This document shows, one piece after another, positions 27,541 through 40,010 of a DNA stretch of 64,000 bases. Both the position numbers and the translations under genes were made by a program. The DNA is from Allacma fusca (taxonomy: Eukaryota; Arthropoda; Collembola; Symphypleona; Sminthuridae), in contig OX359246.1 in NCBI GenBank assembly GCA_947179485.1, positions 15,686,001 through 15,750,000 on the forward strand, written 5' to 3'. The notes beneath the pieces were generated by a model. It was given only the letters and a program-made list of their open reading frames with translations, ran no database searches and was not told where the DNA came from. Position 1 is the first letter of the stretch. Each line of letters starts with the position of its first letter.

Positions 27541-28047
27541 GGAATGACAGGGACAAAAAACATTGTCCCCATTGTATTCGGGACGGGACATGCTTTTTGG
27601 TCGTGTGTATAACGGGACGGGACGAGCAAGCATAGCAGAACAAGGATAACGTTTCAGCTTTTAATGCCTATGAGTAAACTATTCTGTGAGCACTATTTGA
27701 CCTAATGTAAGACATCGATTTTACTTTGGAGAAAATGAATCTTTTTGCTCAAAACGTTAATGAAGAATTTTGGAGCTACGATTCTATAAATGTGTTTTTT
27801 ATGTTTTTGGTACAAACATTATTTTCACGAATTGTTCCTCATGTTACGATTTTCGGTATGAGGATGTCGACGACTGTTTTTAGTAATTACTGGGACGGGA
27901 CAGGAATTTTGTTCATATGCCCCGATTTTCGGGACCGGGGACAATGTTTTTTAGAAATTTTGGGGACGGGACGGGCACAAAGATTTTGAAAAAATATCGG
28001 GACGGGACGGGAACGGGACATGAATTTTGTCCCCAACAGAAGCTCTA
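27540..28047. mobile_element. Partial GGGAC-rich hAT element
   Basis: Repeated GGGACGGGAC / GTCCCC motifs, ending in CCCCAACAGAAGCTCT like the complete copy at 49179-49978. The left inverted end is missing and no 8-bp duplication is visible here, so this is a truncated or rearranged copy within segment A. Confidence 0.65.
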
Positions 28048-28097
28048 ACCAGACCATTTTGAAAATCGCGGCGGCAAAACCTAAAATATGACACCAG

Positions 28098-29145
28098 GGG
28101 CCTATTTCACCAATTCAACTCTTCACTTTTCAATTTTCATTTTTCACTTTGCAATAAACGCAAAGTGAAAAGTGCGGAGCTAATCTCAAAGCAAACTCAC
28201 CAACTTTGCATTTAAAGTGAGGAGTGCAAATTTTCGAACGGTAAGCATCAAGTGCAAACATACAATGATGAGCACCCAATGGAATATTTAAGTTCATATC
28301 ATATTGCCTCACAAAGTCCCAGAAGATCTCGTTATCACCATTCGTTTTATCCTGGATCATGGTTGGTGAGTAGTTTAAACTATTGTAGTTTAGTAGTTTT
28401 TTTTTACAACACGACAAACAGTTGATTTGCTGATACCATGCATGTCAGCAACGCCATGATACTGTCCCCCATTACCCAGCAAGTGGAACGCTATTAGTAA
28501 CTGCTCCTCCGGCGACATATTTGTTTTGGGCTTAAAAACGGTCCTACTCTTTCTAGGATATGTTCTATTTCGGAGGATCTCATTCGGAATTTTTCGATGG
28601 TAAAGTTAATGTGGGTTCGGTAAACTCTGAGGGTATACGCAGTGTCATCATCTACTTCGTCACTGCTATCAAACAGCAGATTCATTTTGATTCTTCTAAA
28701 ACATTTAAAAAATTATGGAAATGCGTCTTCATAAATTTACACTTATAGACAATAATAACAAATGGTAATATGATACGTACCTTATTGTTATGACGCAATT
28801 TCAGGGCACAAAATCAACTTAGTTGGAGTTTAGATTGGAATTTTAAATAAGTAAACCAATTTTTTAAACGGGTAAGTTGAGAAACTACATATATTTAATG
28901 GTACATGTACCAAGTGCAAAAGGTGGAGACCCTTTGCATTCATTTCATGGAAATTTGCAAAACTCTGCACTTTTGCATTTTCCCGGCGAGTATTGTGAAA
29001 CGTAAATTGCAAAATCGGGTGTGAAAAGTTACTACTTTGCATTTTGCAATTTACAAATGCAAAGTGCAATGGTGGAACAAAAACTTTTCAAAACCAAATG
29101 AAAAGTAAAAATTGAGGAGTGAAGAGCCCTTGGTGAAATAGGCCC
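28098..29145 (-). mobile_element. PIF/Harbinger-like element, copy 2
   Basis: 1048 bp, same inverted ends as copy 1, flanked by CAG (28095-28097, 29146-29148). The paralogous segment B has the unoccupied site at 50052-50054 with a single CAG between matching flanks (ATTACACCAGGTTCTAAAAACG), proving the boundaries and the 3-bp duplication. It differs from copy 1 mainly by an insert of about 30 bp near 28375-28405. Confidence 0.9.
28130..28685 (-). pseudogene. Truncated PIF/Harbinger transposase (copy 2)
   Basis: Same remnant as in copy 1: pieces 28494-28685 and 28130-28417. The short insert near 28375-28405 adds a further interruption in the helix-turn-helix part, and the nuclease core is absent. 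It is non-functional. Confidence 0.75.
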
Positions 29146-29738
29146 CAGGTCCTAAAAACGGAAGTTGAGAAAAACACCTACGGTTTATTTATCATTAGCT
29201 GCATTTTATCTTCTGCGACTGGAATTTTCAACTGGGCTTAATATTGTAAAATGTGAGTTTTTGCGTTCGAAAACATTTGAAGGACGCAGTGTGTTGTATA
29301 TATTAATGTAAAGCGGCGTCAATGGAGAAGAACAGCTTGAGGTTTCAAGTTAGTGTTTTTGAAAAAATACGAGAAAGAGTTACATTGAAAACGAGAAAGA
29401 GGCAAAAGGGGTTGGACAACAGCATGGTTTTTATTGAACTATAAATTTCCAAATTACAATTTTCACAAGATTTAGCTATAGAAGTTTATTCAACTTCACT
29501 AATCAAAGCAATCACAAATTACAATAGTTTTATAATTGGGTATTAACCATTACATTCGAAAGCAAATAAAGATGTTGAAAAATAGAAATAATACAGTTAA
29601 AAGAAAGGAAGTAGATTTTTAAATACCTACAAAAAACATTTTTCATGAAAGTTTTCGCAAACAGCATCCCAAAATATTCGTATAAAATATTTGAAATTTG
29701 TTAAATCCTAATTTTAAATACAAAAACCAAGACGGCAA

Positions 29739-31055
29739 TTAAACCGCGAAAATTCGATTTTTCAAAAGCGATTTCTCTTCCTCCGACATCAGAATTTCCG
29801 CTCGAATATTTCTTATCGAAATTAATTGCATTCCTTCGTTTGCCTGGAAAAATTAATTCTCAAATAGAGTTCAAGAAATATTGACAAAAAAAAATTTCAT
29901 ACAAAAATATTTACGTTCGCATTTTTCTTGTATTCATGAGTTTTCCAATGTTTTTCTTCCATCAACGCGTCTAGATCTTTTTTCTCAGTGACAGCTGGAA
30001 TTGGCAGAAATGCTGCAGCAAATGATTTCCCTCCAGATCCCACTTTCAGAGCAATTACCAAAGCGAGATCAGTTGAAATGATCTCGTAGGAAAACATTGC
30101 TTCAAAGTTCCTGCGTAAATTAAATCAACAGAATTTCGGCTCATAAACTTACACTAAATAATTGAAATTCGAAATCAATAATATAGGAATAAATCCAAGG
30201 ACATATTCCGGGATCTGGAAAATCCAATAAAAAGTGCTCATACGTTTCACCCGATGCAAAAAATCTTTCTCGATGAACTGGAAGAATTTCCAGAGGCAAA
30301 AGATTATTTTCTTCGGAATTACAATACCAATTGTTCTGGTTGCTCAACGGAACGCTCAGGCAGTTTACTGAAATAACAAATCAATTCAGAATAACTTCCA
30401 ATTTCCAGTTTCCAATTTGTTTCAGTGAAATAAATGTGCAAGTTTTGAGAAACGAACCAATTTCAACTACGCAAGAAAACCTTGCGATAATTTTAACTTA
30501 TTTGGAATTTGTTTGGGAATTTCGAGGAGATCGAAACATTTCCAAAGTTTTTCCATCCACGATCCGTTGTTTCCCTCCAATCAGAGAACGAGGAGTCCCA
30601 AACATGGGATTGAATTCCAGGATTTCGACATGAACGATACATCTTTGATCTTCGGTCATGTGACCTCTCAAAAGTAAATTTCCGTGGGTCACGAAATGCT
30701 CAAGAGGGTCTTTCGATATTTTCTGGAATAAAATATACTGATGGAATTGGTTTGAACGAAATCATTTCTCACAATTTGAAAGTTCTCACATTATACCAAA
30801 CATCTGGTGCGGGTGATATTTTATACAATGTGTTATTTAATGTGTTATCCGTAGAAACGTCCGCGGGGGTGAATCCAATGCCCAAATACATATCACCATC
30901 AAAATAACTGCCGCAACGAATGACCAACCTTAAGACTCTGGAAATTGCGAATGAGCACAAGAAGGAACAACTAAGCCTGGAACAAATGATTGTGTTAAAA
31001 CGACAACAACCAACCAAATAATCACCATTGGAATAATATTTTTAAACCGCAACAT
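29739..31055 (-). pseudogene. Unidentified multi-exon gene, copy A, probably decayed
   Basis: Minus-strand exons are visible from conserved sequence in both copies and GT/AG borders: a signal-peptide-like start (ATG at 31055, then LRFKNIIPMVIIWLVVVV), 30937-30790 (YLGIGFTPADV, ISPAPDVW), 30722 to about 30490 (LLLRGHM, GGKQRIVDGK), 30367-30153 (NNWYCNSEE, LPLEILPVHRER), 30110-29915 (LALVIALKVGSGGKSFAAAF) and 29843-29739 (ILMSEEEKSLLKNRIFAV, stop). Introns are about 45-70 bp. The first exon is one base shorter than copy B and runs to a stop, and a TAA replaces a Ser codon at the end of the third exon, so the gene looks disabled. No family is recognised. Confidence 0.5.
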
Positions 31056-31183
31056 TTTCGAAACATTTTCTTAATTGCTTAAATAATTCTATCCTAATTT
31101 CCTTCGTTTAGTCTCTCAAGGAATAAATTCGAGTAGAAGCAAATTATTGTGGTTTTAAAAACTATGTAAAATCTTTAACTTAC

Positions 31184-31888
31184 CAATTTCCTTTGAAAGA
31201 GAAAACTTCGCTGAAACTTCCATCGACTTTCGAAGGTCCGCTGTTTTTTGAACCACGCCAAAAGTGATACTGCGGATCGGTGAGAACGGAGTCTAAAAAG
31301 TTGGCTGAGAATGAGTTTAAAATAATTTTCGTTTTCAATTATTTCATGATTTACGACAACGACTTGGTATTTAATTATTCGAAAAACTCACTCAATTTAA
31401 TTGTGCATGTTTTTACATCTTTTGAAAAAGGAAATGAGTTGGAAATCGTTTCAACAGAAGTTCCTCGAAGACTTTCGCCATCTTTGACTTTTTTATCTTT
31501 TATCAATTTATTGAAAGTTTCCTTCAAAAATTCGGTTTCCTCAGTTAGAGTTTTGGAACGAATTTCCACAACTTCAAATTCTTCTTCTGATTCTTCGAAA
31601 CTTTTTTCTTTGACAATTGATTTCGCTTCGAATTTGGATTTTGATTTCCTCGGATTTTGTTTTTTGATTTCTTGGCTTGAATTGTTGTCTTTGATATTTT
31701 TGACAAAAAATTCTGTTTTTTCGACAATTTCTCTCAAAGTTCTGGTTTCCATTAATCCCATTCCCTCGGAATCCGCAGAAGATGAAACTCCGAGGATCTC
31801 TTTTCGCAGGATTTCATTTTCGGTTTTCAGTTGAAGAAATGCGTTGTTTAAATCATCCAATCGAGATTCGATGCGAAGAAGAATATTT
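31184..31888 (-). CDS. Coiled-coil exon plus downstream exon, copy A
   Basis: Exon 31888 to 31392 encodes a Lys/Glu-rich coiled coil (ILLRIESRLDDLNNAFLQL, then EETEFLKETFNKLIKDKK) and ends at donor GTGAGT. Intron to acceptor CTCAG, then exon 31304-31184 (121 nt), with DPQYHFWRGSKNSGPSKVDG and EVFSF, ending at GTAAGT. A TGA blocks the frame just upstream, so the true 5' end is unclear. It may be the 5' part of the neighbouring gene or a separate gene. Reading frames are preserved in copy B with many substitutions, which suggests past selection. Function unknown. Confidence 0.45.
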
Positions 31889-33200
31889 TTCCTTTTAATT
31901 CAGTTGCTAGGATTTAACACAATTTTTGCTTTGAAATTTATTGGAAAATGAAATTATTTAAAAATATTCGTCCTTACATTTTGCTTGCAATTAAAAAAAG
32001 CGATTTTGCCCAAATTGGCGTTTCAAAGGGAAACGTATTTGTGTCGCAAAAGTTTCGTTCCCTTCTGAAGATGTTCTGTTGAAAATAAAAAAGAAAGTTC
32101 AGGTTTTTTTTATTTCACGTTTGATTCTGATGAGAACAAAAATTGTTGTTTGTCGGTGGCAATGAGTTTCTTTTGACAATTTGAATTAATTCCGTCGCTC
32201 TCATTGGTTTAATGCTTAATAGCAGATTGTAAGCGATCCTTAATTATCATTCGATGCACCGACGCTTCGAGGGATATTTCAAAAGAAGAAAATGTTGATA
32301 CTTCGGGGAATTAGAAACGAAACCTTGGTGAAGATGCAAAGTGGACAAGTGAAGTGTAGATCATTTGTTTTGTTAATTGGTACAAAGAAGTCTGAAAACA
32401 GGTTTCGGAGGTATCCGGGGTTCGAGTGCTGAGAAAACAGATTGGCTCATGTTGTGCTTTATCGGAGAAATTTTGAAAGCTAACAATCCAAAATAGAAAA
32501 TAATTAAAAAATTAGTTGAAAATGTTTTTACGTGATATAGAATCCCAATGCCATGTTATTGATAACACGTTAATTATGTGTTTAACTAATTTATCTCTTT
32601 TCGCAGGATTTCATTTTCGGTTTTCAGTTGAAGAAACGCGTTGTTTAAATCATCCAATCGGGATTCGATGCGAAGGAGAATATTTTTCCTTCAAATTCAG
32701 TGGCAAGGATTTAACACAATTTTTGCTTTGAAATTTATTGGTATTAAAAGATATTTAAAAATATTCATCCTTACATTTTGCTTGCAATTAAAAAACGGTT
32801 TTGCCAAAATTAAAGTATCAACGAGAAAAGTATTTTTGTCTCAAAAGTTTGATTCCCTTCTGAAGATGTTCTGTTGAAAATGAAAAAGAAAGTTCAGGTT
32901 TTTTTGCTTCACGTTTGATTCCGATGAGAGCAAAAATTATTGATTGACGGTGGAAAAAAGTTTCTGTTGACAATTTGAATTAATTCGAACGCTCTCATTG
33001 GTTTAATGTTTAATAGCAGAATGTAAGCGATTCATAATTTCTTTCGATGCACCGACGCTTCGAGAGATATTTTAAAAGCAGAAAATGTTGATACTTCAAG
33101 GAATTTGTAACTTAACCTTGGCTAAGATGCAAAGTGGACAATTGATATATTTGGAATTAAAAACAAATGGTTTAGGGAAATCCTCCGGATAAAATGAACA
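31795..33200. repeat. Imperfect tandem duplication around the coiled-coil exon start
   Basis: About 31795-32300 recurs at about 32596-33090: TCTCTTTTCGCAGGATTTC, then AAATCATCCAATCG, ATGCACCGACGCTTCGAG and GATGCAAAGTGGACAA. The second copy keeps only the 5' part of the coiled-coil exon. Segment B has a single equivalent (about 52988-53525) that resembles the second copy more closely. Confidence 0.75.
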
Positions 33201-33589
33201 ACGTGCAAATATTGCCGTCAAATCAGCTTCCAGTATCAATTACATTTGTAGGAATAATTCTCACAAAGAAACTATTTGATGTATAGAAAAGTAGATTAAA
33301 AACGAAACCCTGCAGTTGTGCATTTACAAAGGATGTCATAATTTAGACACCTGTAATCGAAGAAGTGGTAAAATGCGCTTAAGTTACTTCTTTCCAATCT
33401 CTGTTGTTTTTAATTTCCAAGTTTTTTAGCAATCTTTTAGTTTTAGTTTGCTTGAGAATGTTTTTCCATTACCAAAGGACACTCCCCAAACCTTACGAGG
33501 ATAAGTCTATTGTTCAGACCTGAATCAAAATATTCCTGGAGGACGAAATTTCAACAGTAGAGCATTTTTAATAATTGGTTTGGTAAAAA

Positions 33590-34550
33590 GAAACTTGTAA
33601 ACAGGATTCGGAGATATCCTGCGTTTAAGTTACTGAAAAAGTAGGGTGGCTCATGGAGTGTGAAATTATAAAAATTGTGAAAGTTAACAGGCCAAAATAG
33701 AACACGAATAAAATTACAGGCCAAAATGTTTTTTACGAGATATAGGCTCGTAATGCCATGTTATTGAACACACGTTAATTATGTTTCTAGCCAAATTAGG
33801 TCAAATTTGGACCGATTGCATTATCATTTAGGTCAAAAAATAGGTATTGACCCCCGGTGACCTCTTGAGGTCAAAACCTTGCTCTCGGGAACCGTTATCC
33901 GGACTCTAATAATAATTTTACTGTTATTTTATATATGGGGATGCTATTTTTAATTGTCCATTTTCACCATTTATTTGGCACCCCATGAGCCACCCTCATT
34001 TTGCAATCAATTGCAATTTAAAAGCATGTTGTTTATGGAGGTAACATGGTTTTGGATAAGTATATCTCGCCAAAAATAGTTTGGCTTGTTATTTGAGAAA
34101 TGCATTATTTTTTATTGTTAACTTTCACCGCTTTTACATTTTGGCACTCAATGAGCTAACCTAATTTTTCAGTAACCTCAACGTATCTCCGATTCCTGCT
34201 TTCCGATTTCGTTGGGCGAATTATCAAAAATGATCTACTCTTCAAGGTACACCCGCCAGGAAGTTTTTAGTGGGATCAAAACGGGACCATTTTCTCGTAA
34301 GGATTGTGCGGCGTGCTTTTACCAAATGTATATATACCATATGTAAATATATACCAATAAATATTTATTTTAAAGCATAAGGTGCTTACAAATATGAAAT
34401 CCTTAGACTTGACAGGTTTTTTTGCTATTACCACGAAACTAAGCACAATCATTGCAAGGATGTTACCACTATCCGATCTCGAAAAGACAATTCCTGGAGG
34501 GTGCACCTTGAAGTGTAGTCCATTGTTGATAACTGATTTAAAGAGACCTG
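33590..34550. repeat. Foldback-type repeat, copy A1
   Basis: Inverted arms: AGGATTCGGAGATATCC to GGGTGGCTCATGGAGTG on the left, and GGCACTCAATGAGCTAACC to ACGTATCTCCGATTCCTG on the right near 34143-34200, followed by GTACACCCGCCAGGAAG. It belongs to the family best seen at 44190-45975. The loop is AT-rich and non-coding; the B copy is at about 54480-55215. Confidence 0.6.
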
Positions 34551-35382
34551 GGGCCTATTCCACCAATCTAACTTTGCGCTTTGCACTCCGCACTTTGCAC
34601 CAAAAGTGCGAAGCGACCGTTCCACCGTTTCACTTCGCACGGGGATTCTGCGGAGTGCGAAGCGAAAGCTTCGCAGCCGTTCATTTGCACTTTCTGTTCC
34701 ACCAGAAAATCTTTCGCAAATGCAAGCGCAAATTATCCTCCCACTTTGCAGATTTTACTGCAAAGAGATCAGATGCTTTGCATCCATTTACTCCAACGGA
34801 ATTAAACTACTTTGCAGTTAATAATTTTTTAATTTAAGAAATTTAATTTTTGCAAAATAATTTTAAATATCCCTTATCATGGTCAGGATAACCATTTTCG
34901 AAGAATCGTCTAGTTTTCCTTAAATTTAAAAATTAACTGAAGCCCTTTCTCATGTAGAATTATGGATTTAACTCGATTCATTATTTAATTATAATTAATT
35001 TAAATTTTAATAAATTAACACTAACCCTTTCTGTTCGCCACTTTAATTAATTAAATTAATTAATATTATTTCCTTTAGGCTGAAAATTTCAATAACTTGA
35101 GTTAAAGCTAAAGGATTTTGACAAGAAACATGAAAGGAGCAAGTGGTTAATAAATATGAGATGGGTGAAGATATGAACGTAATGATGACTCCACGCGTCC
35201 AATTGAGTCGCTGCTTTAGTCAGATTCGTTGCGAAGAGTGTACGCCCACTTTGCATTCCGCTGTGAGAATGCGAAGTTCGAAAATTTTTGTTGTGGAATG
35301 CTTCGCACTCCGCGCTTTTCACTTCTCGGGAAGTGCAAAGTGCAAAGAGCGAAACGTAAAGTTGGATTGGTGGAATAGGCCC
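34551..35382. mobile_element. Harbinger-type MITE with CTG target duplication
   Basis: 832 bp, inverted ends GGGCCTATTCCACCAATC / GATTGGTGGAATAGGCCC, with TTTGCACT subterminal repeats. CTG is duplicated at 34548-34550 and 35383-35385. The B segment shows the empty site at 55402-55404 (AAAGAGACCTGAATCCACGA). The ends differ from copies 1 and 2 (TTC versus TTT), so this is a sister family. No coding capacity. Confidence 0.9.
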
Positions 35383-36019
35383 CTGAATCCACGAATTGGA
35401 GATATCACGGGTTCCAGTTACCAACAAATTAGGGTGACTCATGGGGTGCGAAAATATCAATATTGCGGAAATTGATAATAAAAAATACAAAACCAAGAAA
35501 TACAATAACAGTCAAAAATATTATAACACGCAAGATATTAGTTCCAAAACCGAGTTGTTCACCTGAACAGATCAGCGGGGGTCAATACTGGATTTTCAAC
35601 TAAAATGATGTGTTTTGATCCCATGTTTGGAAAATTGAACCCATACCGGATTTCAAATAAAATACGTACTGAATCCCACCGGAATATATTCGATCTATCC
35701 CAAAATGTACGTTTTGGATAGTAAACATGGTACATGTACTTTATTGACCTATTAGGTCATTCACAGGTCATTAAGCTAGAAATTTAATCCAACTGGGTGA
35801 ATTTTTGGATAGAACGAGTATATTCCGGACTGATTCAAGTACGTTTTGAATACGAAGTGAGGTACTGGACGAGGACACCCCAGTCACTCCAAACTGTATG
35901 GGATTCCTGTAGGATGCAAGTTCTGTGAGAAAATGTACCAGAAATCCCTTTAGCGAAAAAGGATCTTATAGAAATCATTCAGCTCGTCAGAAAATTTCAC
36001 GCAGTTCTTATAAGTTAGG
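35383..36019. other. Repeat-derived non-coding sequence
   Basis: Up to 35868 this is the right part of segment A, including a foldback arm with GGGTGACTCATGGGGTGCG near 35430. From 35869 to the minisatellite it is AT-rich and unassigned. Confidence 0.5.
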
Positions 36020-37198
36020 GTATCATAGGAAGTTTTTAGAAAAATCCTATAGTTGGGTAGCACAAATCTTGCAAGTGCGAGTACCATAGGACATTTTCAG
36101 AAAAATCCGTTAAGTTGGGGGTAGTGTTTCTATCGGTAACAAATAGTTGGGCTCGACTCCACTCGAAACAAAAACCCGGTGTAAATTCAACTTTTGGGCT
36201 CGAACTCGAACTCGGGACATTCGAGTCGGGAAATTTTTTTGTACCCGAAACTGACTCGAACTCGAACCGAAACCAGACACAAAATTTACGTAAAATACAA
36301 CGTCACACCGTTTCAAAAAATGAGCATCAAACAAAGCATTTTTTTGTAAAGGCGAAATAATGCAGCAATCACTGTGTCGTTTTCATTTTTTTAATATAAT
36401 TTCAAATTTTCATTATAATTTGGTTGAACCGGCCATCCCTCCGTAATGCTCTTCACTGTTGCTTCGATAAACTTGTTACATGCCAACTTTAACCTAGATA
36501 TTAAAAGCGGTAACTTCTATATCGTATCTCCTTGAGTAGCCAAACCAGTGCTGCGATCGGGTCAAGTAATTTCAAAACTTGGCCATGAACTTGACTTGAC
36601 CACGTAACTTCAAGTAATTTTCAAGACACAACCCGAACTTGATAACTCGCGTTCGTGTAATTACTTGAGTTGTCAAGTCCAAGTAATCAAGTAACTTTTG
36701 TAAGACCCGAACTTGATCAAGTAGCTAAAGTTCTAAAATTGACTTGAACATGACTTGTAACTTTTACTGTATATCGGACAAGTTTTACATGGTGTCAAGT
36801 TTTATATAATGTTCATATATACATATACCTATTTCAGTATTACCAGTACTCTTAATTTAATATTTCATAAACTAGTACATACGTATTCATCAAACGTTTT
36901 TTGTAATGGGCCATCCAAGTTCATTTTATATTTGAATTTATTTACACAAGTCGAAACTAATAATTCTAAGCAACTGTATGAATTATCATGATAATTCTAT
37001 TATTTCATGTAGCGGCTGCTGCAACAACTAACAATGAACAACGTCTGGTAAACATGACCTTCATAAAAAGGACTCTGATTTTGAATTTTGTCCTTTGATT
37101 AATGACATGTGCAAACATAATATCCTTAACACGACATGAAATTGGACTGTGATTTTGAAATTGCTTTCGTCCATTATGACATGCGCAATTTAAAATTA

Positions 37199-39098
37199 GG
37201 GAGTGTGCACATATTACGTTTCACTTTTGGGGGAGGGAGGGGGTCTTGAATCTGATGATTTTGTGTATACGAAGGGGAGGGTGGGGGTAACCTTGCTGAT
37301 GATGTTTCACCTATTCTCAGAAAAATATGAGGAATGAACAATGATATTGTTAGGCTCAGTGTTTTTGTAGCAAACTTGTATTGCTGAAAGACCACTGATA
37401 CAATTTATTTACACACGTAAGTCAAAAATTATTTCAAATCTCTGCAAACCATGAGCATTCCGAAAAATCTTGGCTTATATAGGAATGGTTACAAAATCAC
37501 GTTCGTCAATCTCAGTATGTTTGGCAAATATTTCATTCTCACGATTCCAGTTACTGTCGCCCTTGGTCTTAGCAATACAGATACTACAAGTACTGACAGT
37601 GTCAACTGTGAACATGCTGGCAATATTACAGGAAGCGTTGAAATAAAAAAAGCAAACATGTGTCACGTATTTTAGAATTATTCCTGTAAGCACGACAACT
37701 AGTGATGCCAATGGTCTGGTCTGATCCAGATTTTGTGAACCTGGTCTGGTCCCGTTTTTCGGACCAGACCAATGGGCTGACCCAGTCATTTGGACAAGAC
37801 CAGACCAAAGACCATGGTCCGGACCATTGTCCAGAAAATCATTGAGAGCAATTAAAAAATCACATTTTATCCAGTCAAATTCTTCTTTTAGCCCCAGATA
37901 TTACATTTTTAATATGTTCCATAGGATTTCGTTAACTCAGAAACTTTATTTTGCGTACTTTTTGCACCATGGTCCTGTGGTCTGGTCTAGTCCTGAAGCT
38001 GGACCAATTGTATCTGGTCTGGTCCAAAAGTTGGATCAGACCGGACCAGACCAATAACGGACCATTAATAATGGTCCGGCACAGACCATTGGCATCCCTA
38101 ACCACAACCATACCAAACTTGTGATCCTGGAAATCATCAAAACATTAGTCAAGAATGGCGTCAAAATATATTTCAGACAAACTGTTGGCCAAAATTAATT
38201 TAGTGTGCCTAAAGTACAAAATCTCAGTATGATTTGCAAATAAATCTTTGTCATCCCAGTTAGTCCCTCGCGGAGCAACTTGGTCAAAATTGTAATACCG
38301 AACTTTGTCCCGGCTGCTGTGCTCTTTAAGCAGCATGTTTCCGAAGTTATAATTTGTAACCATTGATTTACCTGATAAATTTGGCGGTTTGTCATGATAT
38401 ATGTCTGAAAACTATCCCGTCTACTACATTCAAGACAACCTTGAAAGCCAAACCTACCATATATGCAATTACATAATTAATAATTAATTTTGGATTTTGT
38501 TGCATATGAATCCCACAAAAGAGCTGATCATAGAAGCTCGTTAGAAAACATCTCGCGAAGCACTGAATATGTTGCTCAAAGTTATAAAATGTAGTTTTAG
38601 ACAGCATGTGTAGCGGAGTATTCGTCGGACTTACCGATGGAAATTATGGGAAATATGGCTGACTGGAATCAGAGCGAATTTAATCATACTACTGACGTTA
38701 AAAGTTTATTTTTGAATAATATTAAGCTCTTTGCAAAAACACCAGCTGCTATTGTGCGTTTGTCCGCGAACGGGAAACCAAAATAATATGGCCACGATCT
38801 CTAGTTTCCCCACAGGTAATTATTTGTTCGGTATTTTTATTATTTCTCTTTTCTTCCTTCAAAATTTTCGCACGAACACGCCAACCGATTTTAATCAATA
38901 ACTAACACTTACGAGTTTTCGACACAAACAATGATAAAAAAAATTTGAACGAAATCGGTCAAGTAGTTTTAGTCTGCGTTTTTGCTTTGATGACGTTTAC
39001 AGGGGAGGGGGTGTCACCGAAAAATGACTTTAGGATGACGATAGGGAGGGTAGGGTCCAAAAATAGTGATAAATGAAACGTAATATGTGCATACTCCC
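37199..39098. mobile_element. TTA-target DNA element, third level
   Basis: 25-bp inverted ends GGGAGTRTGCACATATTACG then TTTCA, flanked by TTA (37196-37198, 39099-39101). A TTA duplication fits PIF/Harbinger, but no transposase is recognised. Inside, about 37450-37560 and 38190-38280 share similar text (ATCTCAGTATG, TTGCAAATA, CCAGTTA), an internal degenerate duplication that may be captured sequence of unknown origin. Confidence 0.75.
37700..38100. mobile_element. hAT MITE, innermost level
   Basis: 401 bp, ends TAGTGATGCCAATGGTCTG / CAGACCATTGGCATCCCTA, 8-bp target ACGACAAC against ACCACAAC (one mismatch) at 37692-37699 and 38101-38108. It is filled with GGTCTGGTC / GGACCAGACC repeats and is non-coding. 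Confidence 0.85.
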
Positions 39099-40010
39099 TT
39101 ACTTGAACTTGACCATGAAATCTCAAGTTCATGGTCAAGTTTTTTCTTTTCATTACTTGACCCTGAACTTGACTTGAGGTTCAAGTAAATTTCCCTTACT
39201 TGTACTTTAACCTGACTTGTCTTAAAATGTCATGGTCAAGCAGAGTACGTACTTGAACTTGACCCGAAAGATTCAAGTAAAAAAATTGGCCTACTTGAAC
39301 TTGACCCGAACTTGAACTTGACTTGAAAACTCAAGTAATACTTGAACTTGTCCGCAGCACTGAGCCAAACATTTCAGTGTTAAAATGTCGGAGTCAACGA
39401 AAAAGCACGCTCGATAGGAATGCCAGGAATACCCAAGAATTCCCGTGCCATCCTTTCCATATTAGGGTACTTAGCTTCGTGCGTTAATAAAACTTAGGTA
39501 TGAGGAGTGTAATAAGGTCATGTACAAATACTTGCTCCGTACAGAGACTGTTTTGTTTTCTTTGATGTTTTCCACAAAAACTGCATATTTTTTTTAATCA
39601 GAGGTGGCAGGAAGGCCAATTTTTATTGTCAAGGTAACATGAATCAATAATTCCAAAATAAGTTTTTACTTTCGAGTTTTGGTAGGGACCGGTAGATTTG
39701 GCAAAACTCGATACCCGAAACCGACTCGAAAGCAAACGGTACCAAAAATATTAGGGTCGAACTCGACTCGAACTCGAAACCTCGGGTTTCCCGAACTCGA
39801 TCAGAAACACTAGTTGGGGGTACCAAAGGAAGTTTTTCAAAAAAATCCTACAAGTCGGGTGCCACATATCTTGCAAGCTGGAGTACCATAGGGCATTTTC
39901 AGAAAAATCCTATAGTTTGGAGTACCATATGACATTTTTAGAAAAATCCTGTACTTGTTTTGACAAGGATTCTGCGCTCCTCGGCATTTGTACTAGACAT
40001 AGATTATAAC

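Larger units (their letters stand above)
29146..35868. repeat. Segmental duplication, copy A
   Basis: Collinear with segment B (50055-55888) over exons, introns and intergenic sequence; the similarity ends at TGAGGTACTGGACGAGGA in both copies. The A/B match can be traced left to about 27395/48898 through other transposon remnants. A differs from B by two Harbinger-type insertions (28098-29145 just outside, 34551-35382 inside) and by an extra tandem duplication near 32.6 kb. Confidence 0.85.
36546..39362. mobile_element. hAT-type element, second level
   Basis: Ends CAGTGCTGCG / CGCAGCACTG, 8-bp duplication AGCCAAAC at 36538-36545 and 39363-39370. Arrays of CAAGTT/AACTTG flank both ends. No transposase is recognised in the roughly 900 bp that belong to it. 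Confidence 0.9.
36122..39812. mobile_element. hAT-type element, outer shell of a four-level nest
   Basis: Inverted ends TAGTGTTTCT / AGAAACACTA with a perfect 8-bp duplication GTTGGGGG at 36114-36121 and 39813-39820. Subterminal TCGAG / CTCGAAC repeats fit hAT transposase binding regions. Its own sequence is only about 870 bp (36122-36545 and 39363-39812) and shows no transposase, so it is non-autonomous. Confidence 0.9.
36020..39957. repeat. Minisatellite split by a hAT nest
   Basis: Units like GTACCATAGGACATTTTCAG then AAAAATCCTATAGTTGG alternate with CACAAATCTTGCAAG at 36020-36121 and resume at 39821-39957. The higher-order period is about 100 bp. The 3.7-kb hAT nest interrupts the array. 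Confidence 0.7.

Noticed and set aside
31280-31834. A 184-codon plus-strand ORF opposite the coiled-coil exon (also 52465-53022)
   Set aside because: The minus strand has heptad structure and conserved splice sites in both copies; the plus-strand frame is its Ser/Phe-rich shadow.
34382-34837. A 151-codon plus-strand ORF
   Set aside because: It crosses the boundary of the MITE at 34551, so it cannot be an ancestral gene; it lies in repeat DNA.
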